64,000 nt of DNA from Planctomycetota bacterium (GCA_021414065.1 JAIOPE010000063.1:1-64000), one strand, 5' to 3'; positions 55,034-63,925 are shown, counted from the stretch's first letter. Notes: generated by a model from the sequence alone, not told the origin. Made by a program: numbers and translations.

Positions 55034-55926
55034 CAGGACACCTTCCCGTCGCTCTTGACTTGCTCGGCAAGGGTCTGCGGGAGCTTGTCGAGCTTCTCCT
55101 TGCGCAAGACGGCAACGAAGGCCTCGTCGGCGAGGAGCTGGCGGATGCTGGCGAGCACGAACTGGAGCTTCGTCTCGCACTGCCTGGCCTGGCGAACGAC
55201 AACCCGCTGCCGGGTCGTCTCCTGCTTGTAGACCCGGAGGACGGCTTCGCCGTTGATCGGCGCGCCGCGCCGCGGCGCGGACCCGATGCGCTTGCCACGC
55301 GCGTGGCGCTGGTCAATGAGGCGTCGTGCCCGGAGCAGGTCCTTGCCGCGGAGCGAGTTCTCCGTGTACGCATCCGCGAGCGCCCGCTGAACAGTCGCGT
55401 CGTCGGACGTCGCGATCGTCACTGCGATCGAGATGGGAATCTGCAGCATCTCCACCGCGCGGAGCAGCCGCTCCTCGCCCTTGCTCAGGAGCCGGAGCAT
55501 GCCCTGGACATACGTCGCCGTGAGGCCGGTCTTATCTGCGATCTCGGCGTGCGAGTAGCCCTCGTCCTTCAGGGTGGCGATGCCGGCCATCAGCTCGGGC
55601 GTGCTCCGCACGCGACGAGCCAGGTTCTCGGCGAGGCTCATGAGCATCACCTCGTCCTTCGAGGCGTTGACGACGAATGCGGGAACCTCGCGCTGGCCCA
55701 GGGCCTGGAACGCCTCCAGCCGTCCCTGCCCGCACACGAGGTCGTACTGCTGCGGGTTGCCACTGCGATTGCGGCGCGGGGTAACGGTGATGGGCTTCTT
55801 CAGGCCGAGATTGGCGATGTTGTCCACGATCTGCTTGAACTTGATCTTCCCGCGCGCGCGCGGGTTCACGACCACGATCTGGTCGATCGGGATCATCTCG
55901 ATCTCTGTCGGGCGCTCCTCCGTCAT
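55033..55926 (-). CDS. ParB-like protein (first of pair)
   Basis: 297 residues from ATG 55926, overlapping the recombinase stop (ATGA). EIEMIPIDQIVVVNPRARG, LKKPITVTPRRN, YDLVCGQGRLEAFQALGQ (GQGR loop) then SLAENLARRVRS and an HTH (YSHAEIADKTGLTATYVQGML). This resembles ParB/Noc family DNA-binding proteins. The recombinase plus two ParB-like genes order recurs in plasmid- and island-borne elements. It probably controls or aids the recombinase, or partitions the excised element. Confidence 0.87.
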   Translation of the reverse strand: MTEERPTEIEMIPIDQIVVVNPRARGKIKFKQIVDNIANLGLKKPITVTPRRNRSGNPQQYDLVCGQGRLEAFQALGQREVPAFVVNASKDEVMLMSLAENLARRVRSTPELMAGIATLKDEGYSHAEIADKTGLTATYVQGMLRLLSKGEERLLRAVEMLQIPISIAVTIATSDDATVQRALADAYTENSLRGKDLLRARRLIDQRHARGKRIGSAPRRGAPINGEAVLRVYKQETTRQRVVVRQARQCETKLQFVLASIRQLLADEAFVAVLRKEKLDKLPQTLAEQVKSDGKVS

Positions 55927-57476
55927 GCGGCACCCCCGATCGGGAGCAAGGTCGCCATGCCCATGAAGAACGAGAGCGTGTCGAAACGGTACGTGTCGAT
56001 CCGCGCTCCGTTGTGCTGGCAGAGCTTCAGGCGGCCAAGATCGACCCCCATGCGGGGAATCAGGTAGTAGTCGGACGGCTGTTCGTTGGAGGGGTCCATC
56101 CGGACGACGATCACGACGTCGGCCGTGGACCGCTCCGGCACGACCCAGCGAGCGGACCCCGCCGGCGTCTGGCTGCAACGCGAGAGGAGCATCGACGCCG
56201 TGTAGAACTGGTTGATGGAGAGGATGTTCGACTCGCCGTCGTGCTTGACCGTGGCGCCGACGGACTCGAGATCCTGCATGAGGTCGTCGAGGAGGCGCGG
56301 GTACGCGGCGCGAAGCCGCCGGTTGATCTCGACGTACTCGTAGGAGCTGTCCGGCGTGTAGCCCGCCAGGCGGTAGGCCTCGACCATGCCCCCGAAGCGG
56401 AGGCGGTAGGCTGTGCTGGAAGGGAGGCCCTCGGCGTCGTCGATCAGGGCGCCGGAGAGATAGCCGTGTCCCTTGTGGAGCGTCCGGAGGCGCTCGATCA
56501 TTTCCTCGGGCGAGAGCCGCCGTGCCCGCTCCTGGATGATCCCGCGCGCCATGAAGAACTGTTCGGGCTCGATCAGGGCGGGGAAGACGCCGTCCTTGCG
56601 CACCCACCTGTCGGGCGGGTTCACGACGTGCTCCTTCTTCAGCTTGAAGGAGGTGCGATTCCAGACGTTGTTGCCGATGTACTTCTCGTTGGTGAGGATC
56701 GAGTGGACGCGCCCACGCGTCCAGGCGGAGCCCTCGGTCGACACGATGCCCCGAACGTTGAGGAGGTCGGCGATCTGGCGCTCGGCGAGGCCTTCGTCGA
56801 TGAAGCGCCGGTAGATCTCGCGGACGACTTCGATTTCGTCCCCCGGGCCCTTCACGAGAACGACGCGGTCGGTCTGGAGGCTCTTGTGCTCGCCGCGAGC
56901 GATGATGCCCTTGGACTCGCCCTTCTGGTCCAGGAGCATCCGCCGCAGGCCGAACCCCGCTGGGCCGCCCTGGCGGTAGCCGTGCTCGATCAGTCGGCAC
57001 TGGCCCCTGAAGACCTTGGCCGAGAGCTCACGGCTGTACTCGCCGGCCATCGCGCGCTTGACGCCCTTGATGATCGTGGAGACGGGGCTGCCGTCGTTCT
57101 CGAACTGCTCGGCGCAGTAGATAACCCGGATGCCAGCGCGCTTGCAGGTGTGCTCGTAGTAGGCGCTCTCGTCGGTGTCCTGAAATCGCCCCCAGCGGCT
57201 CACGTCGTACACGAGGACGGCCTCGAATCCCGCGTTGCCGGCGACGACGTCCTGAATGAGCTGGTTCAGGGAGTCGCGGCCCTGCAGCCGCAGCCCGCTC
57301 TTTCCGTCGTCGGCGTACGTCTTCACAATCTCGTAGCCGCGCGCGAGCGCGTAGTCGCGGATCGCGTCGCCCTGGTTCTCGGTCGAGTACTGCTGGTGCT
57401 CGGTGGACATCCGCACGTACTGCGCGGCGCGCATGAGGGGCGGGTCGTCGGGCGGCTGCTGGCGGGAGGTACTCAT
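55923..57476 (-). CDS. Large serine recombinase
   Basis: 517 residues from ATG 57476 (MSTSRQQPPDD). The resolvase catalytic domain begins AAQYVRMSTEHQQYSTENQ with the nucleophile Ser24, then YADDGKSGL, VLVYDVSRWGR and YCAEQFENDGSP. A recombinase domain (GFGLRRM.., VREIYRRFIDEGLAERQIADLLN, WTRGRVHSILTNEKYIGN) follows. The C-terminal part has no clear zinc-ribbon cysteines. Such enzymes insert DNA directionally at specific att cores within genes. The flanking GACCAGAC duplication fits its attachment site. Confidence 0.92.
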   Translation of the reverse strand: MSTSRQQPPDDPPLMRAAQYVRMSTEHQQYSTENQGDAIRDYALARGYEIVKTYADDGKSGLRLQGRDSLNQLIQDVVAGNAGFEAVLVYDVSRWGRFQDTDESAYYEHTCKRAGIRVIYCAEQFENDGSPVSTIIKGVKRAMAGEYSRELSAKVFRGQCRLIEHGYRQGGPAGFGLRRMLLDQKGESKGIIARGEHKSLQTDRVVLVKGPGDEIEVVREIYRRFIDEGLAERQIADLLNVRGIVSTEGSAWTRGRVHSILTNEKYIGNNVWNRTSFKLKKEHVVNPPDRWVRKDGVFPALIEPEQFFMARGIIQERARRLSPEEMIERLRTLHKGHGYLSGALIDDAEGLPSSTAYRLRFGGMVEAYRLAGYTPDSSYEYVEINRRLRAAYPRLLDDLMQDLESVGATVKHDGESNILSINQFYTASMLLSRCSQTPAGSARWVVPERSTADVVIVVRMDPSNEQPSDYYLIPRMGVDLGRLKLCQHNGARIDTYRFDTLSFFMGMATLLPIGGAA

Positions 57477-57596
57477 GGGGGTGTGGGTCTCGGCTGGACG
57501 AGGGGGGCGCACCTCGGCTGTCGGGTGCTGAACCGCGGGCGATCCTCGCGCAGCGCTGTGGCATGGCGGTGTCATCGCAGTGGCATCTCTGTGTCA

Positions 57597-58049
57597 TCAC
57601 GACTTCCGGTCCGCGTCGCCAATCAGGAGCCCGTAGTGACCAGGCTGTCCCCGGATTGCTTCGGCGAGCTCCTTCATGCCGGCCCGCTCGAGCTTGCGGC
57701 GCAGGTGCCTGACGGCGCTTCGGACCGCGGTTTCGGACAGTTCGTCATCACCCCAGACGTCCTCCAACAGGCGCCCGACCGAGACGTAGCGGTTGGCCGG
57801 GCGCGCGAGGCGGCGGAAGAGTCGGAACAAGACCGTCGATCCGAGGTGGCACTCGGCGCCGTTCCAGCGGACCGCGAAGCGGCTGTCGTCGATGAGGTCC
57901 GCCGGGCCCAAGTCGGACCGATCTCCGTGCTCAGCCCTGCGCCGCCGCAGGATCTCCAGGGCGACCTCCGCGTTGCGGAGCGCGGGCGTCAGGGCGTCAA
58001 CGATCTCCGTGAGGAGCGACTCGAGGAGCACCACGTCGTCATGCTTCAT
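57597..58049 (-). CDS. OmpR/PhoB-type winged-helix protein without receiver domain
   Basis: 150 residues. After an N-terminal 55-residue helical part, the C-terminal 95 residues are the trans_reg_C fold: FAVRWNGAECHLGSTVLFRLFRRL, YVSVGRLLEDVW, SETAVRSAVRHLRRKLERAG. There is no receiver domain or phosphorylation site, so it is not a classical response regulator. Upstream on the minus strand of the recombinase, it is a good candidate for the element's transcription or excision control. Confidence 0.85.
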   Translation of the reverse strand: MKHDDVVLLESLLTEIVDALTPALRNAEVALEILRRRRAEHGDRSDLGPADLIDDSRFAVRWNGAECHLGSTVLFRLFRRLARPANRYVSVGRLLEDVWGDDELSETAVRSAVRHLRRKLERAGMKELAEAIRGQPGHYGLLIGDADRKS

Positions 58050-58285
58050 GTCCTTGTCTTCCCCGACCTCCGTGGGCGAGCCGTGGCGTCACCCGGGGAG
58101 GTCGAAGGCCGAGGGCATGGCAGGAGTGCCCGTGGTCCGTCGCTCGGGTCCTCTGTAGCTTGATTCGTCGCCCACGAGCGACGTCGTTGCCACTTGGTTC
58201 GTCCGACTGGCCGGTCGATCGGGTCCGCTTCGGTGCCTCGCGGCCAGGAGTGGAACGAGCCTCCCGCGGCCCGACGCTCGGCGGC

Positions 58286-59551
58286 ATGCCCAGCCCGCCG
58301 GACGCTCGCTCGATCGCTTCGCGCCTGCGCTCGGCCGTCCGCGCGTTCCTAGTCTCGGACGAACCGCCGGAGTGGTTCTGGAAGTCGCACGGCGTGGGGC
58401 GTCCGTCGCTCTCGGGCGTCACGGTCACCGACCAGACCGCGCTCCGCGTCACAGCGGTGCTCTCGTGCGTCAAGGTCCTTGCCGAGTCGATCTCGACGCT
58501 GCCGCTCATGGTCTTCGAGCGACAGGCGAACGGGGACAAGCGGCCCGCGGCGGAGCACCCGCTTTCGCCGATCCTCCACACGCTCTGCAACGACGAGAGC
58601 ACGGCGCAGTCGGTTCGCGAGACGCTCTGCGCGCACGTGCTGATGCGCGGCAACGCGTACGCGCGCGTCGTCCGTGACGGCGGCGGCGACGTCCGCGAGA
58701 TCTGGCCGATCGCGCCCGGGACGATCCAACCGGAGCGCCCGCAGCCCGGCGGACCGCTCGTCTTCCGGGTCTCCGAGGCGGGCGTCAAGCCAGAGACCCT
58801 GCGCACCGACCAAGTGTGGCGCATCCCCGGACTCTCCTGGGGCGGCGCGACGGGCCTTTCGCCGATCGCCCTCGCCCGCGAGTCCGTCGGTCTCGCGATC
58901 GCGCTCGAGCAGAACACCGCGTCCGCGCTGAAGCACGGCGCCCGGATCGCCGGGATCGTGTCCCACCCGCAGGTGATGGACGATCCCGAGTACCAGCGCT
59001 TCAAGCAGTCCTGGGACGACGCCTACGCCGGCGTCACAAACGCGGGCAAGACCGTGATCCTCGAACAGGGGGCCAAGTTCGAGAAGGTGGGGATGACGTT
59101 CGAGGACCTGCAGTTCCTCGAGCTGAAGAAGTTCCAAGTCGCAGAGATCGCGCGGCTCTTCCGCGTGCCGCTCCACATGCTCTACGACACGCAGGCGCAG
59201 CCGCGCGCCAACATGGAGCAGGCGTCGCTGGAGTTTGTGGTCTACACGCTGCGCCCCTGGCTCGTGCGCTTCGAGCAGACGATCGCGCGCGACCTGCTGC
59301 TGCCCTCCGAGCGCGCGCGGTTCTTCGCGGAGCACAACGTCGCGGGGCTGCTCCGCGGCGACTTCGCCGCGCGCATGGCGGGCTACTCGCAGGGTCGCCA
59401 GTGGGGCTGGTGGTCGGTCAACGACATCCGCCGCCTGGAGAACCTGAACGGCATCCCGGAGGGCGACGTCTACCTCCAACCGCTCAACATGACGCCGGCG
59501 GGAAGCACCCCGCCCGCAGGTCCCAACCCGACGAAGGAGTCTGTCCCATGA
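58286..59551 (+). CDS. Portal protein, HK97 family (5' end supplied by the inserted element)
   Basis: 421 residues from ATG 58286. SLSGVTVTDQTALRVTAVLSCVKVLAESI is the standard early HK97-portal motif; PQPGGPLVFRV, WRIPGLSWGGATGLSPI and GVTNAGKTVILEQGAKFE follow, and FRVPLHMLYDTQAQPRANME is the clip/stem region. The length is normal. It forms the vertex through which DNA enters. The first 51 codons have a diverged second copy at 53589, so the present start and upstream region differ from the original phage version. ATGA overlap with the protease gene. Confidence 0.95.
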   Translation: MPSPPDARSIASRLRSAVRAFLVSDEPPEWFWKSHGVGRPSLSGVTVTDQTALRVTAVLSCVKVLAESISTLPLMVFERQANGDKRPAAEHPLSPILHTLCNDESTAQSVRETLCAHVLMRGNAYARVVRDGGGDVREIWPIAPGTIQPERPQPGGPLVFRVSEAGVKPETLRTDQVWRIPGLSWGGATGLSPIALARESVGLAIALEQNTASALKHGARIAGIVSHPQVMDDPEYQRFKQSWDDAYAGVTNAGKTVILEQGAKFEKVGMTFEDLQFLELKKFQVAEIARLFRVPLHMLYDTQAQPRANMEQASLEFVVYTLRPWLVRFEQTIARDLLLPSERARFFAEHNVAGLLRGDFAARMAGYSQGRQWGWWSVNDIRRLENLNGIPEGDVYLQPLNMTPAGSTPPAGPNPTKESVP

Positions 59552-60327
59552 CCACCACGATCAAGGACGGCCGGGGCTACGCGCTCGCAGCCGCCGAGGA
59601 CGGCGCGCCGACGCCGACCCTCTACCTCTACGACGTCCTCGGCATGGACATGTTCGGCGGGATCGCCGCGCGCCAGATCGTCGCCGACCTCCAGGCGCTC
59701 GGGCCCGTCGATGCGCTCGATGTCCGGATCAGCAGTTCGGGCGGCGACGTCTTCGAGGGCATCGCGGTCTACAACGCGCTGAAGCGCTTCCCGGGGAAGG
59801 TCACCGTCCACATCGACGGGATCGCCGCGTCGATCGCGTCGCTGATCGCCATGGCCGGCGACAAGACCGTGATCGCCGAGAACGCGATGGTCATGGTCCA
59901 CCGCCCGTGGACGGCGGTCATGGGCGACGCCGAGGAGATGCGCCGCGTCGCCGACACGCTCGACAAGGCGTGGTCCGCGATGCTGACCACGTACCAGCGG
60001 CGGACCGGACGGCGTGCCGCGACCATCGCGCAGCGCGTGACCGACGCGGGCGGCGAGTGGTGGATGACGGCTGAGGAAGCCGTCGCCGAGGGGTTCGCGG
60101 ATGCCGTCGTGAAGCCCGAGAAGCAGGCGCAGGTCTTCGGACTCCACCGGTTCCGGCAGGTCCCTGCTCAGCTTGCCGCGTCCGGGGCCGACGCGACGGC
60201 CGCACCCGCACTCGTCGCGCCCCGCATCGCCGAGATCGAAGCGCCGCGGGTGGATCGCTCGCCGACCGAGGGCACGCCGCGCGCAGTTCGCCGTCGCGTC
60301 CTCGAAGTGCTGCGCCTCGGAAGTTGA
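59548..60327 (+). CDS. Prohead (ClpP-like) maturation protease
   Basis: 259 residues from ATG 59548. Typical ClpP fold: LYLYDVLGMDMFGG, VRISSSGGDVFEGIAVYNAL, VHIDGIAASIASLIAMAGD containing the nucleophile Ser, and MVMVHRPW with the catalytic His; WMTAEEAVAEGFADAVV follows. The C-terminal third is a linker. It cleaves the capsid delta domain during maturation. Order portal-protease-capsid is standard. Confidence 0.95.
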   Translation: MTTTIKDGRGYALAAAEDGAPTPTLYLYDVLGMDMFGGIAARQIVADLQALGPVDALDVRISSSGGDVFEGIAVYNALKRFPGKVTVHIDGIAASIASLIAMAGDKTVIAENAMVMVHRPWTAVMGDAEEMRRVADTLDKAWSAMLTTYQRRTGRRAATIAQRVTDAGGEWWMTAEEAVAEGFADAVVKPEKQAQVFGLHRFRQVPAQLAASGADATAAPALVAPRIAEIEAPRVDRSPTEGTPRAVRRRVLEVLRLGS

Positions 60328-60387
60328 ACGAACCTCCCGACACGCGACGCTCGGCCTGTCGCAGATCCCGACCTCGAGGAGACGACC

Positions 60388-61665
60388 ATGACGAAGCTGC
60401 TCGAACTCAAGCACACGCGGAAGGAACTCGTCGGCAAGCTGGCCCCGCTCGCCGAGAAGGACGTCCTGACTCCCGAAGAGGAGAGGACGTACACGGAGGG
60501 CAAGGCGCAGGCCGAGGCCCTCGCGAAGCAGATCGAGCGGGTCGAGTTCGTCGAGACGGAGCGCACGGTGCTCGCGCGCGTCGAAGTTGTGACTTCGAAG
60601 CCCCGGCCCGACGCCGAGCCCGCCGCGGCGAAGAAGTCGCCGCTAGCGAAGAGCGGGCGCAGGCCGGTCGAGAACCCGGGCTTCGCCAACGTCGGCGAAC
60701 TCGTCTACTGCGCGCGCTTCCACCCGAACGATCCGCGCATCCACGCCCTCATGGAGATGGGCACGGGCGAGTCGGGCGGGTTCGCGATCCCCGACGAGAT
60801 CAACCCGACGCTGCAGGAGGTGAAGCCCCAGGATGCGATCTTCCGGCCGCGCGCGACGGTAGTGCCGGCGGGCGAGTCGCCCGACGCCGAGTTCGCGCTC
60901 CCGGCGCTCAACCAGACGGCCACCGCCAACATGTACGGCGGCGTGCAGGTGGACTGGGTGGGCGAGGGCGCGGCGAAGCCCGAGACCGGCGCCAAGCTCC
61001 GCGAGACCAAGTGGACCCCGAAGGAGGTCGCGGCCAAGATCATTGTGACCGACAAGCTGCTCCGCAACTGGAGCGCGGCGACCTCGTTCATCGAGCGGAT
61101 GCTCCGCGGTGCGCTGCTCGCCGCCGAGGACGTCGCCTTCCTGAAGGGCGTCGGCGCCAACCGCCCGCGCGGCATCCTCGCTTCGGGCGCCCTCAAGGCG
61201 ATCCACAGGAAGACCGCGAGCAAGGTCTGCTACGAGGACCTCGTCAACATGGAGGGCGCGCTCCACGACGACGCCGGGGCGATCTGGATCGTCAACCCGA
61301 ACGTGATCCCGCAGCTGCGGCAGATGGTCGACGGCGCGGGACGGTTCATCTGGATCGGCGACCGGCCGATCGCCGAGGACCCGGGCGGCGTCTCGACGCT
61401 GCTCGGCCGCCCGGTGCTGAAGAACTACAGGAGCCCCGCGCTCGGCCTGCTCGGCGACGTCGTGCTGCTCGTCCCCTCCTACTACGTCATCAAGGACGGG
61501 ATCGACGTGACGATCGCCGCCTCCGAGCACGTGCTCTTCGACCAGAACAAGACCGTGATCAAGGCGTTCAAGACGGTCGACGGCGGTCCGTGGCTCGACG
61601 GCCCGATCGCGCAGGAGGATGGGAGCACCTACAGCCCGTTCGTCGCGCTCGACGTGCCGGCGTAG
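60388..61665 (+). CDS. Major capsid protein, HK97 fold
   Basis: 425 residues from ATG 60388. N-terminal 90 residues are helical and charged, the expected scaffold-like delta domain to be removed by the protease. From about residue 115 the HK97 shell begins: MEMGTGESGGFAIPDEINPTL, ATVVPAGESPDAEFALP, LRETKWTPKEVAAKIIVTDKLL, FLKGVGANRPRGIL, then AIWIVNPNVIPQLRQM and YVIKDGIDVTIAASEHVLFDQN. All typical. Highly expressed structural gene. Confidence 0.95.
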   Translation: MTKLLELKHTRKELVGKLAPLAEKDVLTPEEERTYTEGKAQAEALAKQIERVEFVETERTVLARVEVVTSKPRPDAEPAAAKKSPLAKSGRRPVENPGFANVGELVYCARFHPNDPRIHALMEMGTGESGGFAIPDEINPTLQEVKPQDAIFRPRATVVPAGESPDAEFALPALNQTATANMYGGVQVDWVGEGAAKPETGAKLRETKWTPKEVAAKIIVTDKLLRNWSAATSFIERMLRGALLAAEDVAFLKGVGANRPRGILASGALKAIHRKTASKVCYEDLVNMEGALHDDAGAIWIVNPNVIPQLRQMVDGAGRFIWIGDRPIAEDPGGVSTLLGRPVLKNYRSPALGLLGDVVLLVPSYYVIKDGIDVTIAASEHVLFDQNKTVIKAFKTVDGGPWLDGPIAQEDGSTYSPFVALDVPA

Positions 61666-61706
61666 TCCGCGCCGGTCATCCGACCCCCTGACCGAGGAGA
61701 ACCACA

Positions 61707-62105
61707 ATGCCGAGGAAGCTGACCGAAGCGCTGCAGTTCGACTGCCTCGTCGCGCCCGCAGACGTTGGGACGGCGGACGTGACCGGGACGTACTTCGACG
61801 TGAGCAACGCCGGGCGGTTCGCCGTGCTCGCGAAGGCGGGCCCGGTGACGGCCGGGAAGATCCTGACGGTGCAGCTCCGCCAGGCGAAGGACGCGGTCGG
61901 CACTGGGGCGAAGGACCTCGGTGCCGCGGTCACGGCGGCGGGCGCGGGCGGCAACGCCCCGGCCGACGTCGAGATCGAGAAGACCGCAGCCGATCTCGAC
62001 GCCTCGAACGGCTTCACGTTCGTCACGGCGGTGCTCGGCATCGACGAGAACGCGAAGTACGGCGCGGCCTACCTCGTCCGCGGCGATCGCCGCTACGTGC
62101 CGTAG
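61707..62105 (+). CDS. Hypothetical virion protein (head decoration candidate)
   Basis: 132 residues, ATG 61707 with a GAGGAG ribosome-binding site. Beta-rich, Ala/Gly-rich: LVAPADVGTADVTGTYFDVS and YGAAYLVRGDRRYVP. Between the capsid and connector genes the usual product is a decoration or stabilising protein. No family recognised with certainty. Confidence 0.65.
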   Translation: MPRKLTEALQFDCLVAPADVGTADVTGTYFDVSNAGRFAVLAKAGPVTAGKILTVQLRQAKDAVGTGAKDLGAAVTAAGAGGNAPADVEIEKTAADLDASNGFTFVTAVLGIDENAKYGAAYLVRGDRRYVP

Positions 62106-62119
62106 GCGGGCTGCACGCC

Positions 62120-62695
62120 ATGGGCCTCGTCCTTCTCGAAGCGCCGTCCGCGCCGGTCGTGTCGCTCGAGGAGGCGCAGGTCCACCTGCGTTCTGAGGTC
62201 GCGGAGGAGTCCGCACTCATCATCTCGCTCGTCGCTGCGGCGACCGCGCAGGCCGAGGCCTTCTGCCGACGCCGGTTCGTGACGCAGCGCTGGCGCGCGA
62301 CGCTCGACCGCTTCCCGGACGGGGCGCTCCTCCTACCGCACCCGCCACTCGCATCGGTCGACGCGGTCACGTACGCGGACACCGCGGGCGTCGCGCAGGT
62401 CATGGCCCCCGCCGACTACGTGGTCCGGCCGGCCGAGACCCCGGGCGAGGTCATCCCGGCGTACGGGAAGTCCTGGCCCGCGACGCGCGACGTGCCGGAC
62501 GCCGTCGCCGTGGACTTCACGTGCGGCTACGGCGACCCCGCCGACGTCCCGGAGGCTGTGAAGCGCGCCGTCCTCCTTCTGGTCGGAACGCTCTACGCGA
62601 ACCGCGAGTCCGTCGCCCCGACCAACATGCAGCCGATCCCGCACACCGCGGAGTGGCTCCTCGGGCCCTTCGTGGTCCGGCGGTTCGCGGCGTGA
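62120..62695 (+). CDS. Head-tail connector protein (gp6-like)
   Basis: 191 residues. VSLEEAQVHLRSEVAEESALIISLVAAATAQAEAFCRRRFV is the N-terminal helical signature of gp6-like adaptor proteins; FTCGYGDPADVPEAVKRAVLLLVGTLYANRE is the typical middle, and AEWLLGPFVVRRFAA the C-terminus. It joins the portal ring to the tail. Confidence 0.92.
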   Translation: MGLVLLEAPSAPVVSLEEAQVHLRSEVAEESALIISLVAAATAQAEAFCRRRFVTQRWRATLDRFPDGALLLPHPPLASVDAVTYADTAGVAQVMAPADYVVRPAETPGEVIPAYGKSWPATRDVPDAVAVDFTCGYGDPADVPEAVKRAVLLLVGTLYANRESVAPTNMQPIPHTAEWLLGPFVVRRFAA

Positions 62696-63021
62696 CGGTT
62701 CGCGCCGGCCTGCTCGACCGCCGTGTCCGCCTCGAGCGGCGCCACGAGGAGACGGATGCCTCCGGCCAGAGCATCGTGCGCTGGCTCCCGCTCGCGGATG
62801 TCTGGGCGCGCGTCGAACCGCTGGGCGGGCGCGAGGGCTTCGGGCAGCAGCAGTGGGTCGCGTCGGGCGACGTCCGCTTCACGATCCGGTGGCGCGCCGA
62901 CGTGACGCCGCTCCACCGGGTCGTCCACGACGGCCGCGAGTACGACGTCGTCTCGGTCGCCGAGGACGGCCGCCGCGAGGCGCTGCTCGTCGTCGGCCGC
63001 GCGCGGACGGAGGGACAGTAG
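62692..63021 (+). CDS. Head-tail adaptor / head-closure protein
   Basis: 109 residues from GTG 62692 (GTGA overlap). AGLLDRRVRLERRHEE, LADVWARVEPLGGREGFG and HDGREYDVVSVAEDGR are the hallmark of the SPP1 gp16-like closure family. Overlaps the upstream adaptor by one codon. Confidence 0.92.
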   Translation: MTVRAGLLDRRVRLERRHEETDASGQSIVRWLPLADVWARVEPLGGREGFGQQQWVASGDVRFTIRWRADVTPLHRVVHDGREYDVVSVAEDGRREALLVVGRARTEGQ

Positions 63022-63023
63022 CC

Positions 63024-63530
63024 GTGGCGGACGTCGCGGTCGTCGGCCTCAAGGAACTCGAAGCGGCGCTCGCAGAGATCCCAGCGTCCCTCCGCCGCAA
63101 CGTCGTCCTCGCGGCGCTCCGCAGGGCGGCGCAGCCGATCGTGCGCGACGCCCGCGCACGGGCCCGTCGCGGGACCGACCCCCGCCGGCGCGGCTCGATG
63201 AAGCAGAGGAAGTCGGGCGAGTCCCTCACGATGGGCCCTGGCGCCGACTCGATCGCCGCGCGCGCCGTGAAGTCGTCGGTGGCGACCGAGGCGTCCATCA
63301 CGGTCGGGCCCGACCGACGCCACTGGTACATGAAGTTCGTCGAGTTCGGCTCCGCGAGGCAGTCGCCGGTCCGCTTCCTGACGCCCGCCTTCGAGGTGAA
63401 CAAGGAGGCCGCGGTCCAACTCGCCGGCGAGGAACTCTGGAAGTCGATCGCCGCGACGGCGCGGCGGCTTGCGCGGCACGCCGAGTCCGGGACGATCTCC
63501 CGGAAGGCGGCCGAGGCGCTCCGCTCATGA
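63024..63530 (+). CDS. HK97 gp10-type tail-completion protein
   Basis: 168 residues from GTG 63024. LKELEAALAEIPASLRRNVVLAALRRAAQPIV opens, then HWYMKFVEFGSARQSPVRFLTPAFE is the signature of the gp10 family, with a charged C-terminus. ATGA-type overlap with the next gene. It is the usual gene after head closure. Confidence 0.92.
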   Translation: MADVAVVGLKELEAALAEIPASLRRNVVLAALRRAAQPIVRDARARARRGTDPRRRGSMKQRKSGESLTMGPGADSIAARAVKSSVATEASITVGPDRRHWYMKFVEFGSARQSPVRFLTPAFEVNKEAAVQLAGEELWKSIAATARRLARHAESGTISRKAAEALRS

Positions 63531-63925
63531 CGCTCGGGAAGTACCTCCGCATGGTCCTCGCGGGCGACGCCGGCGTCGCGGCCCTCGCCGCGGACCGGGT
63601 CTACACCGAGGTCCTCCCGCAGGCGGGCGCGGTCCCGGCCGTCGTGTTCACGGAGGTCGCTGGCGAGGACGACGTCGCCCTCGACGGACCGACCGGCACG
63701 TCCGCTCGCCGCGTGCAGATCGACTCGTGGGGGAAGACGCGGGCGGACGCGACCGCCCTCGGGCACGCCGTCCGCGCGGCGCTCTCCGGCCACACGGGCG
63801 CCGCGGCGGGCCTCGACGTCCAGGGCGTGTTCCTCGTCGCCGAGCGGTGGGACTTCGACGCCGAGTCGGCGCTCTACCGGACGAGCCAGGACTTCGACGT
63901 CTGGAGCGCGGGGGACGCGCCGTGA
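63527..63925 (+). CDS. DUF3168-type tail-completion protein
   Basis: 132 residues. VAALAADRVYTEVLPQAGAVPAVVF and VQIDSWGKTRADATALGHAVRAALSG match the DUF3168/tail-terminator family; YRTSQDFDVW is its end. The stop overlaps GTG 63922, possibly the next (tail) gene, but the remaining 75 bp are too short to judge, so no further gene is called. Confidence 0.88.
   Translation: MTLGKYLRMVLAGDAGVAALAADRVYTEVLPQAGAVPAVVFTEVAGEDDVALDGPTGTSARRVQIDSWGKTRADATALGHAVRAALSGHTGAAAGLDVQGVFLVAERWDFDAESALYRTSQDFDVWSAGDAP

Larger units (their letters stand above)
53741..58437. mobile_element. Serine-recombinase element inserted in the portal gene
   Basis: Bounded by the GACCAGAC core at 53733-53740 and 58430-58437. 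It includes AbiE remnants, two ParB/RepB-like genes, a large serine recombinase and a winged-helix gene, all on the minus strand except the remnants, opposite to the phage late genes. Its right end carries a diverged copy of the portal 5' end, so the portal frame is regenerated on the right. Confidence 0.75.
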
